Origin: Robertmurraya massiliosenegalensis JC6
Lineage (GTDB): Bacteria; Bacillota; Bacilli; Bacillales; Cytobacillaceae
NCBI RefSeq assembly: GCF_000311725.1
Contig: NZ_HE978514.1
Location: 105,111 to 169,110, forward strand
Direction of reading: 5' to 3'
DNA length: 64,000 nt
The notes beneath the pieces are model-generated. The model was given only the letters and a program-made list of their open reading frames with translations, made no database searches and had not been told where the DNA came from. The translations under genes were made by a program, and so were the position numbers. Below are positions 53,842 through 63,943 of this stretch, in pieces. Each line of letters starts with the position of its first letter. Positions within the stretch are counted from its first letter, which is position 1.

Positions 53842-55446
53842 TTAAAAGACAATCAAACCTCGCTCGTCATACACCGAATCTCCACTATTACCTGAGCCAC
53901 AACGAATAGCACGATCAAGTGCCATGATAGTTGCCACCGCGCCATCTATTTTTTCTGTACTTTTTTCTTTATCCGGCTTCACGTTGCCCGCTGGATCAGT
54001 TTTTATAAAGATGTTGTCCATCATCCAACGAAGCACTGGATGCCCACCGTGGGCTATTCTTTCTTCTAATGTCAATTTCATTAGTTCTTTGGTTGGCGGT
54101 GACATATCTTTAAAGCCTTGACCGAATGGAACAACAGTAAAGCCTGCTCCTTCAAGGTTCTGAACCATTTGAACTGCTCCCCAGCGGTCAAAAGCAATCT
54201 CTCGAATGTTGTACTTTTCCCCCAGTTCTTCAATGAATTTTTCAATGTATCCATAATGGACTACATTTCCCTCGGTGGTTAAAATATAGCCTTGCTTCTC
54301 CCAAAGGTCGTATTGCACGTGGTCTCGTCGAACTCGGAGGTCAATATTATCCTCCGGCATCCAAAAATACGGGAGAACGGTATATTTATCTGTTTCATCT
54401 TCCGGTGGGAACACCAGCACGAAGGCTGTAATGTCAGTGGTAGAGGATAAATCAAGTCCTCCATAGCATACTCTACCTTCAAGGCTCTCTGGTTTTACTG
54501 GAAACGCACAGGCATCCCACTTTGCCATTGGCATCCAACGGACAGATTGCTTAACCCACTGGTTCAGACGCAGCTGTCGAAAGCTATTTTCCTCAGCAGG
54601 GTTCTGCTTTGCACTTTCACAAGCGGCTCTAACTTTATCGATACTTACTGTAATTCCTAAGCTTGGATTTGCTTTCTTCCATACTTTAGGATCAGTCCAA
54701 TCATCCTCTTCTTTGGCACCGTAGATTACGGGATAAAAAGTAGGATCGTATTTTCTGCCCTCAATAATATCAACCGCTTTTTGGTGTGTTTCATAGCAGA
54801 TACTCTGGGTATCCGTCCCTGCAGTGGTGATAAGAAAATATAGCGGTTGGGTTCTCGCATCACCAGACCCTTTTGTCATAACATCAAATAGTTTCCTATT
54901 TGGCTGAGTATGAAGTTCATCAAAAACAACACCATGTATATTGAAGCCGTGTTTTGAATAGGCTTCAGCCGACAATACCTGATAAAAGCTGTTGGTCGGC
55001 AGGTACACCAGTCGTTTAGTTGAAGCCAGCAACTTCACTCGTTTATTCAGCGCTGGACACATCCGCACCATATCGGCTGCTACTTCAAATACAATTGATG
55101 CCTGCTGGCGATCTGCGGCACAACCGTATACCTCTGCTCGTTCTTCACCATCTCCACAAGTGAGGAGAAGTGCGATTGCTGCTGCAAGCTCGCTTTTTCC
55201 CATCTTTTTAGGTATTTCTATATAAGCCGTGTTAAACTGCCGGTATCCATTAGGTTTTAAGATACCGAATAAATCACGGACAATTTGCTCCTGCCAATCG
55301 ATAAGTTCAAAAGGCTTGCCTGCCCATGAACCTTTCGTATGGGAGAGTGCTTCGATAAAAGCCACAGCGTAATCAGCAGCGTCCTTATCGTAATATGACC
55401 CTTCAGCTATAAAGGCGGTCGGCTTATATTTCTTCAGTTTCCGCAT
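53842..55446 (-). CDS. Terminase large subunit
   Basis: About 534 residues. The ATPase part shows IPKKMGKSELAAAIALLL (Walker A type) and VVFDELHTQPNR (Walker B), and the nuclease part has YGGLDLSSTTDITAFVL and a late EKIDGAVATIMALDRA. It packages DNA at the portal. ATG 55446 with AAAAGGGG upstream is preferred to the frame start at 55476. No small terminase gene is found beside it; in related phages it lies further upstream, beyond the IS-damaged region. Confidence 0.93.
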   Translation of the reverse strand: MRKLKKYKPTAFIAEGSYYDKDAADYAVAFIEALSHTKGSWAGKPFELIDWQEQIVRDLFGILKPNGYRQFNTAYIEIPKKMGKSELAAAIALLLTCGDGEERAEVYGCAADRQQASIVFEVAADMVRMCPALNKRVKLLASTKRLVYLPTNSFYQVLSAEAYSKHGFNIHGVVFDELHTQPNRKLFDVMTKGSGDARTQPLYFLITTAGTDTQSICYETHQKAVDIIEGRKYDPTFYPVIYGAKEEDDWTDPKVWKKANPSLGITVSIDKVRAACESAKQNPAEENSFRQLRLNQWVKQSVRWMPMAKWDACAFPVKPESLEGRVCYGGLDLSSTTDITAFVLVFPPEDETDKYTVLPYFWMPEDNIDLRVRRDHVQYDLWEKQGYILTTEGNVVHYGYIEKFIEELGEKYNIREIAFDRWGAVQMVQNLEGAGFTVVPFGQGFKDMSPPTKELMKLTLEERIAHGGHPVLRWMMDNIFIKTDPAGNVKPDKEKSTEKIDGAVATIMALDRAIRCGSGNSGDSVYDERGLIVF

Positions 55447-55533
55447 AAACACCGCCCCTTTTATGGAAAAGGACATAAGAAAAGAGCCTCAATCTATAGA
55501 TGAAGCCCTTTTCTCTATCCTATTTAGATTTAG

Positions 55534-55722
55534 TTATTTCTTTTTATCCACTTCACCCGTCAGTATGAAATGGGCATATTCTGCTTTATGGTCTATTAAA
55601 TAGACTACCAATTCATAAAACCCTCGTTCATTTGCCTCATACTGTACTCGGTCCACATCAAACATATTTGTGACTCCGCTTTCTCGGATGGAAAGGATTT
55701 GTTGCTTAATTATCTCATTCAT
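55534..55722 (-). CDS. DUF5049 family small protein
   Basis: A 62-residue protein (IKQQILSIRESGVTNMFDVDRVQYEANERGFYELVVYL; core TNMFDVDRVQ) matching DUF5049. It overlaps the GGCT gene by 8 bp. Function unknown; usually found just before the large terminase. Confidence 0.8.
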   Translation of the reverse strand: MNEIIKQQILSIRESGVTNMFDVDRVQYEANERGFYELVVYLIDHKAEYAHFILTGEVDKKK

Positions 55723-56173
55723 TGGCTACCTCCTCCGATTCTACTGAATCGGTTGTCGCTTTGCGCAGGATTTCCACATCGAAGCCTGCACTCTTATAGC
55801 CTTCTAAAATTGTACTGTAATAATAACAACTCGGCTGTCCAAGCGGTCTACCATCATTCATGATGTAGACCATCGCCTTGACGGTTTTGCCTCCCAACTT
55901 CACTTTTATTGTTTCCTTTCGATAAAGGAACGGCCATCCCTCGTAACGGTCAAGTGCCGCTTCATCGGTCGGTGTAATCTCCCAAACTAAAACTGGTACG
56001 TTGCCACCCTCAAAAGGCTCGATTGTCGCCACAGCGCCCGCGTGTGCCCCTCTAAATAATAGGCGGTGGTCATTGATTTGACTTGCTCCTACCACCTTCG
56101 CTGTGGGGCATCTGTCGGCCATTTGCTTTAGATTAAGGTTGGAGCCATAGGCAAGGTATAATTTATTCTTCAT
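55715..56173 (-). CDS. Gamma-glutamylcyclotransferase-fold protein
   Basis: A 152-residue AIG2/GGCT-like protein with the substrate loop YLAYGSNLN at the N-terminus and the catalytic-type Glu in ALDRYEGWPFLYRK. It may release 5-oxoproline from gamma-glutamyl amides. It lies next to an amidoligase, a recurring phage pairing. Confidence 0.87.
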   Translation of the reverse strand: MKNKLYLAYGSNLNLKQMADRCPTAKVVGASQINDHRLLFRGAHAGAVATIEPFEGGNVPVLVWEITPTDEAALDRYEGWPFLYRKETIKVKLGGKTVKAMVYIMNDGRPLGQPSCYYYSTILEGYKSAGFDVEILRKATTDSVESEEVANE

Positions 56174-56211
56174 TGTAATCCTCCTTCTTAGCTTTGTAGG
56201 TTAGGGGCAGC

Positions 56212-57111
56212 TCAGGCCGCCCGAAACCGCCATGCAGCTGAACCCGAAAGTGCTGCTGTCAAATGTTCTCTGCAGTTTGCAAATTCATCCCCAATGAAAC
56301 CAATCCGGTTTAGATAGGTTCTCATGGCAAATTTCTCGTTTTCCACCTGCGGTTTCTTTGCTGATGCACACTTTTGTGTTAAGGCTTGGTGGTTGATGGC
56401 AAGTGCTAGAACAATGTAGCTTCTTATCTTTCCTGCATGAAGTTCGCTATTGAACCCTCTAAGTTCAACTGTATGGTTTCCGGTAAAAAAGCTGTGAAGG
56501 TTGAGGAAATGGTAGCGGCTGTTGTGATAATGAGTGCTTCTACTCTCGCTGTAGCCCTCGTACCAAATGTCCTCAATTTGTCTCATGGTTCTAGGCTTTT
56601 TACGGTTTATCTTCTCAACCAAAATGCTGTCCATCTTTTTGCAGTAATTCATTCTCTGCGGTGCAATCTGAAGTGCTTTATAAAATAAGTCATTTTTACT
56701 TGCAATGATATTTACAAAGTTTCGAATGCTTCGTGGGGTATGTTCAGCACCGTCTAGATGAATGTGAATTCCGCAAGATGTATTTGTAAAGGCTCCAGCT
56801 TTGCGAAGCTTTCTTACTAGCTCTTGCAAAGTTTCAATGTCCTCCCGATAGGTTAGTATTGGGCTAACCAGCTCAACACTATAATCTCTACCTGCAGCTA
56901 CTTTTCTTCTACCTTCTTTTCTTTGGCAGTTGATGCTCCCATCGTACATAAACTTCCACACTCGACCATCTGAAGTTTTTACCTTCTTGGTGTCGTAGTA
57001 AGTCCCGCCTTCACTGTAAATGCCTTGCAAAAACTCTGCAGCGACTCTAGCCGCCCTTTCCCTTGTAATCCCTGTAAATTCAATCTCAATCCCGAATTTT
57101 GCACTTAACAT
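56212..57111 (-). CDS. Amidoligase family protein
   Basis: A 299-residue protein with FGIEIEFTGITRERAARVAAEFL (core IEIEF), SVELVSPILTYREDIETLQELV, CGIHIHLDG and RYHFLNLHSFFTGNHTVELRGFN, the metal- and ATP-binding pattern of Amidoligase_2 (glutamine synthetase-like fold). It would join amino groups to carboxylates of an unknown peptide or metabolite. It is coupled by position with the GGCT gene. Confidence 0.87.
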   Translation of the reverse strand: MLSAKFGIEIEFTGITRERAARVAAEFLQGIYSEGGTYYDTKKVKTSDGRVWKFMYDGSINCQRKEGRRKVAAGRDYSVELVSPILTYREDIETLQELVRKLRKAGAFTNTSCGIHIHLDGAEHTPRSIRNFVNIIASKNDLFYKALQIAPQRMNYCKKMDSILVEKINRKKPRTMRQIEDIWYEGYSESRSTHYHNSRYHFLNLHSFFTGNHTVELRGFNSELHAGKIRSYIVLALAINHQALTQKCASAKKPQVENEKFAMRTYLNRIGFIGDEFANCREHLTAALSGSAAWRFRAA

Positions 57112-57246
57112 CGTGTATCGCTCCTTTTAAAGTGTGTTTGTCCTTTCGGCATGTACATATATCACTCTAAAAGGCTTATATAGCAAGACAATTCTGCAAT
57201 ATAAATCTACATATTTACTGCCATATTGGGGTTAAAATGTGTGTTT

Positions 57247-57474
57247 TTATTCTTCGATTTTCTTGCATAAATCCTCTCCAAAAACCACTCCAAGGGAACT
57301 GCCTGAATCCCAACTGACGTGGATAGTTCCCATATCATCAACACTAGTAACCGTACCTTTATCTCCTGGCTGAAGCTTGGTATAAGGGTCATTCATCTTA
57401 AGTAGCATGACACGAGTTCCTGGAGTGTAATAACTTCTAAGTTGCTTTAGCATTTCTGGATGAATGATATTCAT
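57247..57474 (-). CDS. DUF4314 domain protein
   Basis: A 75-residue protein with PGTRVMLLKMNDPYTKLQPGDKGTVTSVDD (core LQPGDKGTVTSVDD) and IHVSWDSGSSLGV, an SH3-like beta-barrel of the DUF4314 family. The ATG overlaps the upstream stop. It is a regular companion of the amidoligase gene in phages. Confidence 0.83.
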   Translation of the reverse strand: MNIIHPEMLKQLRSYYTPGTRVMLLKMNDPYTKLQPGDKGTVTSVDDMGTIHVSWDSGSSLGVVFGEDLCKKIEE

Positions 57475-58262
57475 TATTCACTCACCTCCTCATGCTTGGC
57501 ACTTCCGCTTTTGAAGGCAGAGCTACCGGACAGTTTGGAGAGGAGAATTTTTCGTTCTGTTTTGTATTCTGGCCCAATAAAGCCAAGTCTTAGAAGGAAA
57601 CAACGGAAAGCGTACTTTTCATTCTCCACTGATTTCTCGGTCGAGTTGACGCGGGTCTGCTTCTTTGCCATTTCACAAAGTGCTGTTACAAAGTGGGTAT
57701 AAGCCTTAACCTCCTCTGCGGAGCACTCACTCTGGAACCAAGGGAAGGTTATAAATTCCTCATTTATGATAATGGGAATAGAGTCAGTATCAAGTGCTTT
57801 CTTTATAAGGGTTTCTTTACTTTCTACCAATCCTTTTAGGTTACCAAGTGCAGTTTCGCTAAAACCCGCCCTCGGCATTTGAATAATCAAACTAATAGCT
57901 TCTTCGGTTTCATTTGATTCGCTGTATACGGGAGGTTCTTCGTAATCACTATTTGGATTTACCCTACCCCCAAGAGCCGCTTCATTGGGAACTTGAATAT
58001 TTTCAAGAACAGGCTCTGCTGCTGGAAGTGGTGTGTCATATTCTTCTGTAACCGCCTTAAAGTCATGAAGGCCTAATAGATCATTAACCAGTTTAGAATT
58101 ATCTGGTCCTCTGACCACCCCGTTTTTGTCAATGTTGTAATCTGCCACCTCATATGCAAATGTAGGCGCTCCAAGATATCTTGCAGGAGCATTCAGTTTT
58201 TGGCTGATTGCGTTGACTAGCTCTTTTCTTTTTTCTCCTGTGACATTATAGTTTATCTGCAT
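57474..58262 (-). CDS. Phage accessory protein of unknown function (virulence-related annotation type)
   Basis: A 262-residue protein starting MQINYNVTGEKRKELVNAIS and continuing APARYLGAPTFAYEVADYNIDKNG. Homologues in Firmicutes phages are often labelled virulence-related without evidence. An acidic linker (about 85-125) separates the N-terminal part from a helical C-terminal half. The C-terminal tail (KYAFRCFLLRLGFIGPEYKTERKILLSKLSGSSAF; core FLLRLGFIG) resembles the end of the amidoligase protein. Confidence 0.65.
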   Translation of the reverse strand: MQINYNVTGEKRKELVNAISQKLNAPARYLGAPTFAYEVADYNIDKNGVVRGPDNSKLVNDLLGLHDFKAVTEEYDTPLPAAEPVLENIQVPNEAALGGRVNPNSDYEEPPVYSESNETEEAISLIIQMPRAGFSETALGNLKGLVESKETLIKKALDTDSIPIIINEEFITFPWFQSECSAEEVKAYTHFVTALCEMAKKQTRVNSTEKSVENEKYAFRCFLLRLGFIGPEYKTERKILLSKLSGSSAFKSGSAKHEEVSE

Positions 58263-58363
58263 TTTTTATACCGCCTTTCTATTTTCGGTACATACATATA
58301 TCTCTCTAAAGGCTGTTAATATCAAGTCATTTAGAGCATCTTTCTGTAGAAAAGACTCTTCCA

Positions 58364-60276
58364 TTAATCGGCGGTATTTTCAGCAGATAACACAATGCCA
58401 GTCAGCACATAACAGACGCATGGAAGTGCTACACCATTACCCCACATTTTATACTCAGCTGAATCAGAATGAGGGTTATTAAGCCATTTTATAATCTGCT
58501 TTCTTGTTTTTGGCTTGCTGCTCTTACCCATGATTTTGCGGTGAGTTTCCCAAACCTCCGTCCAGAATAAAATTTCATCCTCTGTAGGGTTTTCCGTACC
58601 GAGGTCATCACACCAATCATCAGGAAAACCTTGCAATCTTGCACATTCCGTTGGTGTAAGCCTTCGAACGATATATTCTGGCTCATCGTTTTTCTTGACT
58701 GTAACAAGCATATCGTTTGATGCATCCTGACCGTTAAAACCACTTGGATGTGCGCCTGCAGAAATCGTACCACTGACATTCTGATAAGGTTGTGCCACAG
58801 CCGATGGACCTTGAGCATTTAATGTTGATGCAACACTGTCTTCTGTTATCCCTAAATTTCTAGCAAAATTCTGTCCGCAGTTAAAGGTTTCACGATCAAT
58901 TGCATACACAACACCATGTCTATCCACTGTATTAAGAGTGAAACTCATATTGTCATTTATACCATCGCCTTGAGGACCGTTTTTATCCTGTCTTCCAATC
59001 ATCGAGCCTTGAAGAGCAACTACTGCAATACCACCTTGATTACATCCCGGATTTCCACCATTAGCATCGATGGTTCGGGAAGTATCCGCTTCATATATAC
59101 CGCTATGAGGATTGCTTGACTGCATAGAGTTGCTCTTATCAGAACAGATGCCAAATGCAGTAGGCACAAAAACGGTCTGGTCATTGTTGCATCCAAGGGT
59201 CGCAGACTTATCATCTTGAATTAACGCACCTTTACCGCCACCTTCACACCATTTAATGATACAGCCGCTGGTACGACTCCTGCCCTTAACGTTGGTGAAA
59301 TTTCCTCCTCATATCCAATACTACGACTATCCGATGAATGTTCTGTGCAGAATCCAGCAGTTGTTACAAAAGGTTGATTATTACCACCCTTCCCATATGT
59401 AGCGGATACAGTTGGTGCTACATCAACGGGGCCTTTGTATCGTGTATCTTGACTGTGGTTTTCAAACATTACACAGGGTGGATGATTTGCTTTTGCTCTA
59501 AGTGTTGCTGTCTTACCATCAAGCACATCGATGCGTTGTCCACCTTGATCGTTTAAGCATACAGTGCCTGTCTTTCCAGTGCAGTTTTTAGCATTTCCGG
59601 CAGTTCTTTGCCACGGGCTGCCGCTCGGCGCAAAATTCCTTGGCATGCCTTCGGACTCAAATAGTATTTCTGCGGCACATCTGCCTGCAAAATCTGCGAC
59701 AAGGTAGATTCTACGACGACGTTGGGGTACTCCGAAATATTGCGCATCGATAGTTCGGTAAGCCACACTCCATCCGTCTCCCATATAGATGTCAGCGTAT
59801 GGCCATCGTCCTTTTTCAGGTAAAGGCACCGAGGTGTTCGGCTCTTTGACACCGATGACCGCTTCGAGGACTGCCCTAAAGTCCTCTCCTTTATTTGACG
59901 AGAATGCGCCGGGTACATTTTCCCAGACTGCATACCTTGGATATTGTCCATTGGTCTTACACCTCATTTCCTTGATAATTCTTATTGCTTCATAAAAAAG
60001 GACGGATTGTTCTCCGTCCAGACCAGCTCTTTTACCCGCCACACTCATATCTGTGCAGGGAGAGCCAAATGTTATGATATCTACAGGTGGAAGCTCCGCA
60101 CCATTTAATTTGTTTATATCCCCATAATGCTTCATCTGAGGGATGCGTTTGGTCGTAACTCTTATAGGAAACGGCTCAATTTCAGATGCCCATAAAGGCT
60201 CAATGCCACAGAGCAGACCGCCTAGAGGAAAACCTCCGCTCCCATCAAAAAGGGAGCCGAGTGTCAATTTACTCAT
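58364..60276 (-). pseudogene. C5-cytosine DNA methyltransferase, frameshifted
   Basis: The upstream frame (59221-60276, ATG 60276 after GGAGG) has motif I FDGSGGFPLGG, motif IV GSPCTDMS with catalytic Cys, motif VI WENVPG and motif VIII QRRRRIYL. It stops at 59221. The other frame continues GGGKGALIQDDKSATLGCNN across 59240-59167 and ends with motif IX RRLTPTECARLQGFPDDW and motif X GNGVALPC at 58364. A single frame change near 59250-59270 restores one protein of about 637 residues. As it stands, the catalytic and C-terminal motifs are on separate frames. Confidence 0.82.
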
Positions 60277-61034
60277 CTGCATTCACCTCCGGCAGGTCAC
60301 AATATCTTATTTTCGAACCATCTCTTAAAAGAAACACACCGTCTGAGTTTCCAACTTGCTCAATATACCTTTTCACAATAACATCACAGTACTTTTCATC
60401 CAGTTCAATGGTGTAACAGATTCTATCTGTCTGCTCACAAGCAATCAGTGTACTTCCTGAACCACCAAAAGGATCAAGCACGATACAATTAGAAAGGCTT
60501 GAGTTCAAAATAGGGTAGGCCACAAGTGCAACTGGTTTCATCGTAGGATGATCACTGTTTTTCTTCGGTTTCTCAAATTCCCAGATGGTGGTCTGCTTTC
60601 TATCGGAATACCAGTTATGCTTGCCTTTCTTTTTCCACCCAAAGAGAATAGGTTCATGCTGCCACTGATAAGGAGAGCGACCGAGAACAAGGGACTGCTT
60701 TTTCCAAATACAAGTACCGGAAAGATAAAATCCTGCATCGGAGAATGCTCTTCTAAAATTGAGTCCTTCGGTATCCGCATGGAATACATAAATAGAAGCG
60801 TCCTTCGCCATTACTGCTTCGGTGTTCTGAAATGCTGCAAGCAGGAAATCGTAGAACGCTTCGTTAGCCATATTGTCATTTTTGATTTTTCCAGCAGTGC
60901 CTTCATAGTTAACATTATATGGAGGGTCCGTAACTACCTAATTAGCAGTTTTCCCATCCATCAAGACATTAAAGGTGTCTTTCTTTGTACTGTCTCCGCA
61001 GACTAATCGATGCTGCCCAAGTAGCCAAACATCT
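60269..61034 (-). pseudogene. N6-adenine/N4-cytosine DNA methyltransferase, IS-truncated and with internal stop
   Basis: The open part (60269-60871) has GSG-type FGGSGSTLIAC (SAM motif: LDPFGGSGSTL) and ends before the C5 methylase. Upstream, the same frame encodes VVTDPPYNVNYEG, the catalytic DPPY motif, but an in-frame TAG at 60938-60940 lies just before it (family members have a sense codon there). Further upstream VWLLGQHRLVCGDST continues to about 61034, where insertion sequence DNA begins, removing the N-terminal ParB-like region typical of this phage family. Not expected to give an active enzyme. Confidence 0.82.
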
Positions 61035-61035
61035 G

Positions 61036-61572
61036 AATCGGCTACACTTAACTGGACAAAAAAATTAAGGTCAAGTAGACTAACTACCTAATCTGGGTAT
61101 ACTGCTAACAAACGTAAGAGATCCCATACCAGCAACTTTACTAGGAGAGGCGGGTATGCTAGTCTGTTTGGCAAGCCAGATGTTTTCATCATCTGGTTTC
61201 CTGGCTGGGAAAGCATGCCCGTAGAGGTTCCTTGTCAAGTTGCGGTGTTTACCCTCTAAATTTGGAAGTCTACTTCATCTCATTCAGTTAATGGAGGTAC
61301 GCCGATATGACGAGAACTAGAAGAACATTTACTCCCGAATTTAAAGCTCAAATGGTCAAACTATATGAAAGTGGTAAGCCTAGAAAAGACATTATAAGTG
61401 AATACAATTTAACGCCTTCGGCATTAGACAAATGGGTGAAACAGAGCCAAACATCTGGTTCATTTAAAGAGAAGGATAACCGAACACCTGAAGAAGAAGA
61501 GTTGATCAAACTCCGTAAAGAAAATCAGCGTTTACTGATGGAGAATGATATTTTAAAGCAAGCTGCGCTGAT
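61036..61572 (+). mobile_element. IS3-family element fragment
   Basis: DNA unrelated to the phage methyltransferase begins near ACTTAACTGGACAAAA at about 61036 and includes an IS3 orfA cut at 61573 by the IS21-type element. orfB and the right end are not in the window. The left end position is approximate. Confidence 0.65.
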
Positions 61573-61573
61573 T
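61307..61573 (+). pseudogene. IS3-family transposase OrfA, 3'-truncated
   Basis: MTRTRRTFTPEFKAQMVKLY, a helix-turn-helix (ISEYNLTPSALDKWVKQ) and a leucine-zipper-like LIKLRKENQRLLMENDILKQAALI identify OrfA of IS3-type elements. GGAGG precedes the ATG. Family members continue with a short MGRK-like tail and the frameshift to orfB; here the codons after AALI are IS21-element DNA. Confidence 0.85.
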
Positions 61574-61714
61574 GTTTATGGCAAACTAAAAATGTACAGT
61601 TTGGCAATTAATTTATGTAGCCCTTTTCGGGCATAAAAAAACCACTTGCCAACATTCCTACATTCAAATAAACTTCCTGTTATTGGGCAAAAATGACAGG
61701 AGGCGATGAAGGAG

Positions 61715-63222
61715 ATGTTAGCAGTGGCAGAAATTAATTATATCAGACATGAACAAATAAAAAAGGGCGTTCGTATAGCTCTATTGCCAAACAAATGAGT
61801 CGAGACCGTAGAACGGTTCGGAAATATGCAGAGGTGGAGGATTTTAGTCCTTCAGAAGTACCAAAGCAAAAACGAAAAGCAAAAGTCATGGATCCTGTGA
61901 AACCGATTCTAGATCAATGGCTTCAAGAAGACTTGAAGAAGAAAAAGAAGTTTCAACGAACTGCTCAACGGATGTATACGCAACTTGTCGAAGAATATGG
62001 GTTTGAAGGTTCCGCACGATCCGTTCGGCATTATGTATCCCAACGTAAAAAACAGCTTTCCGAAGAAACAGAAACAGCTGCATTGCCATTAGAGTCGAAG
62101 CCAGGAACAGCTCAAGTGGACTTTAGGGAGGCACCATTTAAATATCGTGGAGAAGTAGTGACATGGCCATATTTGGTTTTATCGTTTCCCTATAGTAATA
62201 CCTTTTACGTTCAGGTGTTTCCATCTGAAAATCGGGATTGCTTTTTAGAAGGGTTGAAACGAATCTTTCATCACATAGGTGGAGTACCTAGAGTAATTCG
62301 TTTTGATAATTTATCACCTGCGGTGAAAAAAGTATTACCTAATGGGGAGCGAGAGCTAACGGAGGAGTTTCAGCGTTTTGTTTGCCATTATGGTTTTGAA
62401 TATGAATTTTGTAATCCGGCTAGTGGAAACGAAAAAGGACATGTGGAATCGATGGTGAAATATGTTCGAAACAACTTCTTTCTTCCGGAGCTTGTGGTGC
62501 ATGACATAGAACAACTGAATGAAACGCTATGGGGAAAGGCAGAAAAGGAACGAAACCGTCTTCATTATCAAAAAGGTATTGTACTTGCCGAACTGTATTT
62601 GGCAGATAAAGAGCAGTTTTTACAGTTACCAGCGAAAGAGTATGAGTGTGTGCGGTATGAACAAGTAAAAGCTGATAAGTATGGCTATATTCGAGTGGAA
62701 AATAAACTCTATTCGACGTCTCCGCGTTTTGCCAAATCCACAGTTTTGGCAAAAATCTCGTACAACCGAATCGAGATCCTAACAGAAGATTATGACACGA
62801 TTGTTTGCCATCCACGTCTTTACGGTAATAAACAAAAATCGATGATATGGCAACCGTATCTAACGTTGATGTCGAAAAGACCGACAGCGATGAAATACAC
62901 AAGTTTTTACGATCAGTTACCTCCATTGTGGCAACAATACTTTACACAATGTACGCTGTCAGAAAAACAACAAGCATTACAGCTCTTATCGGTGATTCTA
63001 AAAGACTACGATTTTGAGTTACCTACGCAAGCTTTACAGCTTGCCTCTGAAAACGGGCATCCATCTGTAGAGTCGATTAAACAAGTGTTTTATCAACTCA
63101 TTAACGGACGAGGACAGCGCCCTATCATTCAACCGAAAGGTTCGTTACCTGTCATACCGAATGCGACAAGAGGGTTAGAGCATTATGATCAGCTTTTCCC
63201 TTCTAGAGGAGGGAAGCAGTGA
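61715..63222 (+). pseudogene. istA: IS21 transposase IstA, frameshifted near the N-terminus
   Basis: ATG 61715 after GGAG begins LAVAEINYIRHEQIKKGV, then the frame shifts near 61770 (GTTCG where GTTTCG would keep the frame) and the main frame starts at ATG 61795, MSRDRRTVRKYAEV. The rve-type DDE core has AQVDFREAP, IRFDNLSPAVK and NEKGHVESMV. The missing piece is in the N-terminal helix-turn-helix, so the protein is probably inactive unless the base loss is an error. Confidence 0.85.
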
Positions 63223-63943
63223 TGGATCAAAAGATTCGAGAATATGCAAAACGGTTGAAATTAAGCTGGATTCGTCAGCATTATCATGAAATCGAAGCAA
63301 TGAGCCATGAGGAGTATCTTCTCCAACTCTTTGAACAAGAAGTGAAACAACGGGAAAAACGAAAGGTTACCAATTACTCTCTCAGGCAACGTTGCCTAAA
63401 ATAGCAGGAAAGCCATTTGAATGGACCCACATTCAAATGGCTCAAGGCATCACAGCAGAATATCTGTTAAACGGGCACTTTATTGAAAATGGAGAAAATC
63501 TAATCTTTTATGGAGGTGTGGGTACCGGAAAGACCTACTTATCCACGTTAATTGGTTTAAACGCGATTCAAAAATTAGAGAAGCGCATCAAATTTTATAC
63601 GGTAACTGGTCTAGTGAATAGCTTACTAGATGCGCACGAAAAAGGCTCGTTGAGCCGGGTCTTTAAGCAGATAGAGAAACTCGATCTTCTGATTCTTGAT
63701 GAAATAGGGTACATCCCTCTACATAAACAGGGGGCAGAACTTCTTTTTCAAGTCATCTCAATGTGTTATGAAAGAAAGAGCATGATTGTGACGACGAATT
63801 TACAATTTGGTCAGTGGAATCACGTATTTGGGGATCCGATCTTAACGGAAGCTGTGATCGATCGGCTGATTCACCATTCTCATTTAATTGTATTTAATGG
63901 AGAAAGCTACCGGTATAAAGAATCATTATTACACAATAAGTAA
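63222..63943 (+). pseudogene. istB: IS21 helper ATPase IstB, frameshifted
   Basis: Frame 1 (ATG 63222 overlapping the istA TGA) encodes DQKIREYAKRLKLSWIRQHY to KRKVTNY, then stops at 63404. Frame 2 continues LSQATLPKIAGKPFEWTHIQ with Walker A GGVGTGKTY, Walker B LLILDEIGYIPL and the sensor region TTNLQFGQW to 63943. One lost base near 63378 explains the break. Confidence 0.85.

Larger units (their letters stand above)
32104..61035 (-). mobile_element. Incomplete siphovirus-type prophage
   Basis: A contiguous minus-strand block with terminase, portal, protease, HK97 capsid, connectors, tail, tape measure, lysis and serine recombinase genes. The structural order is that of a Firmicutes HK97-fold siphovirus. 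Replication, repressor and small terminase genes are not present, and the early end is cut by an IS3-type element at about 61035. The edge near 32104-32384 is set by the last puc element (promoter) and the first non-puc gene; att sites were not identified. Confidence 0.85.

Noticed and set aside
61081..61092. TAACTACCTAAT shared with 60931-60942, considered as an IS target duplication
   Set aside because: The copies lie on the same side relative to the IS3 boundary logic (one inside phage DNA 95 bp before the edge) and the phage copy differs from the expected coding sequence by only one base; chance is likelier.
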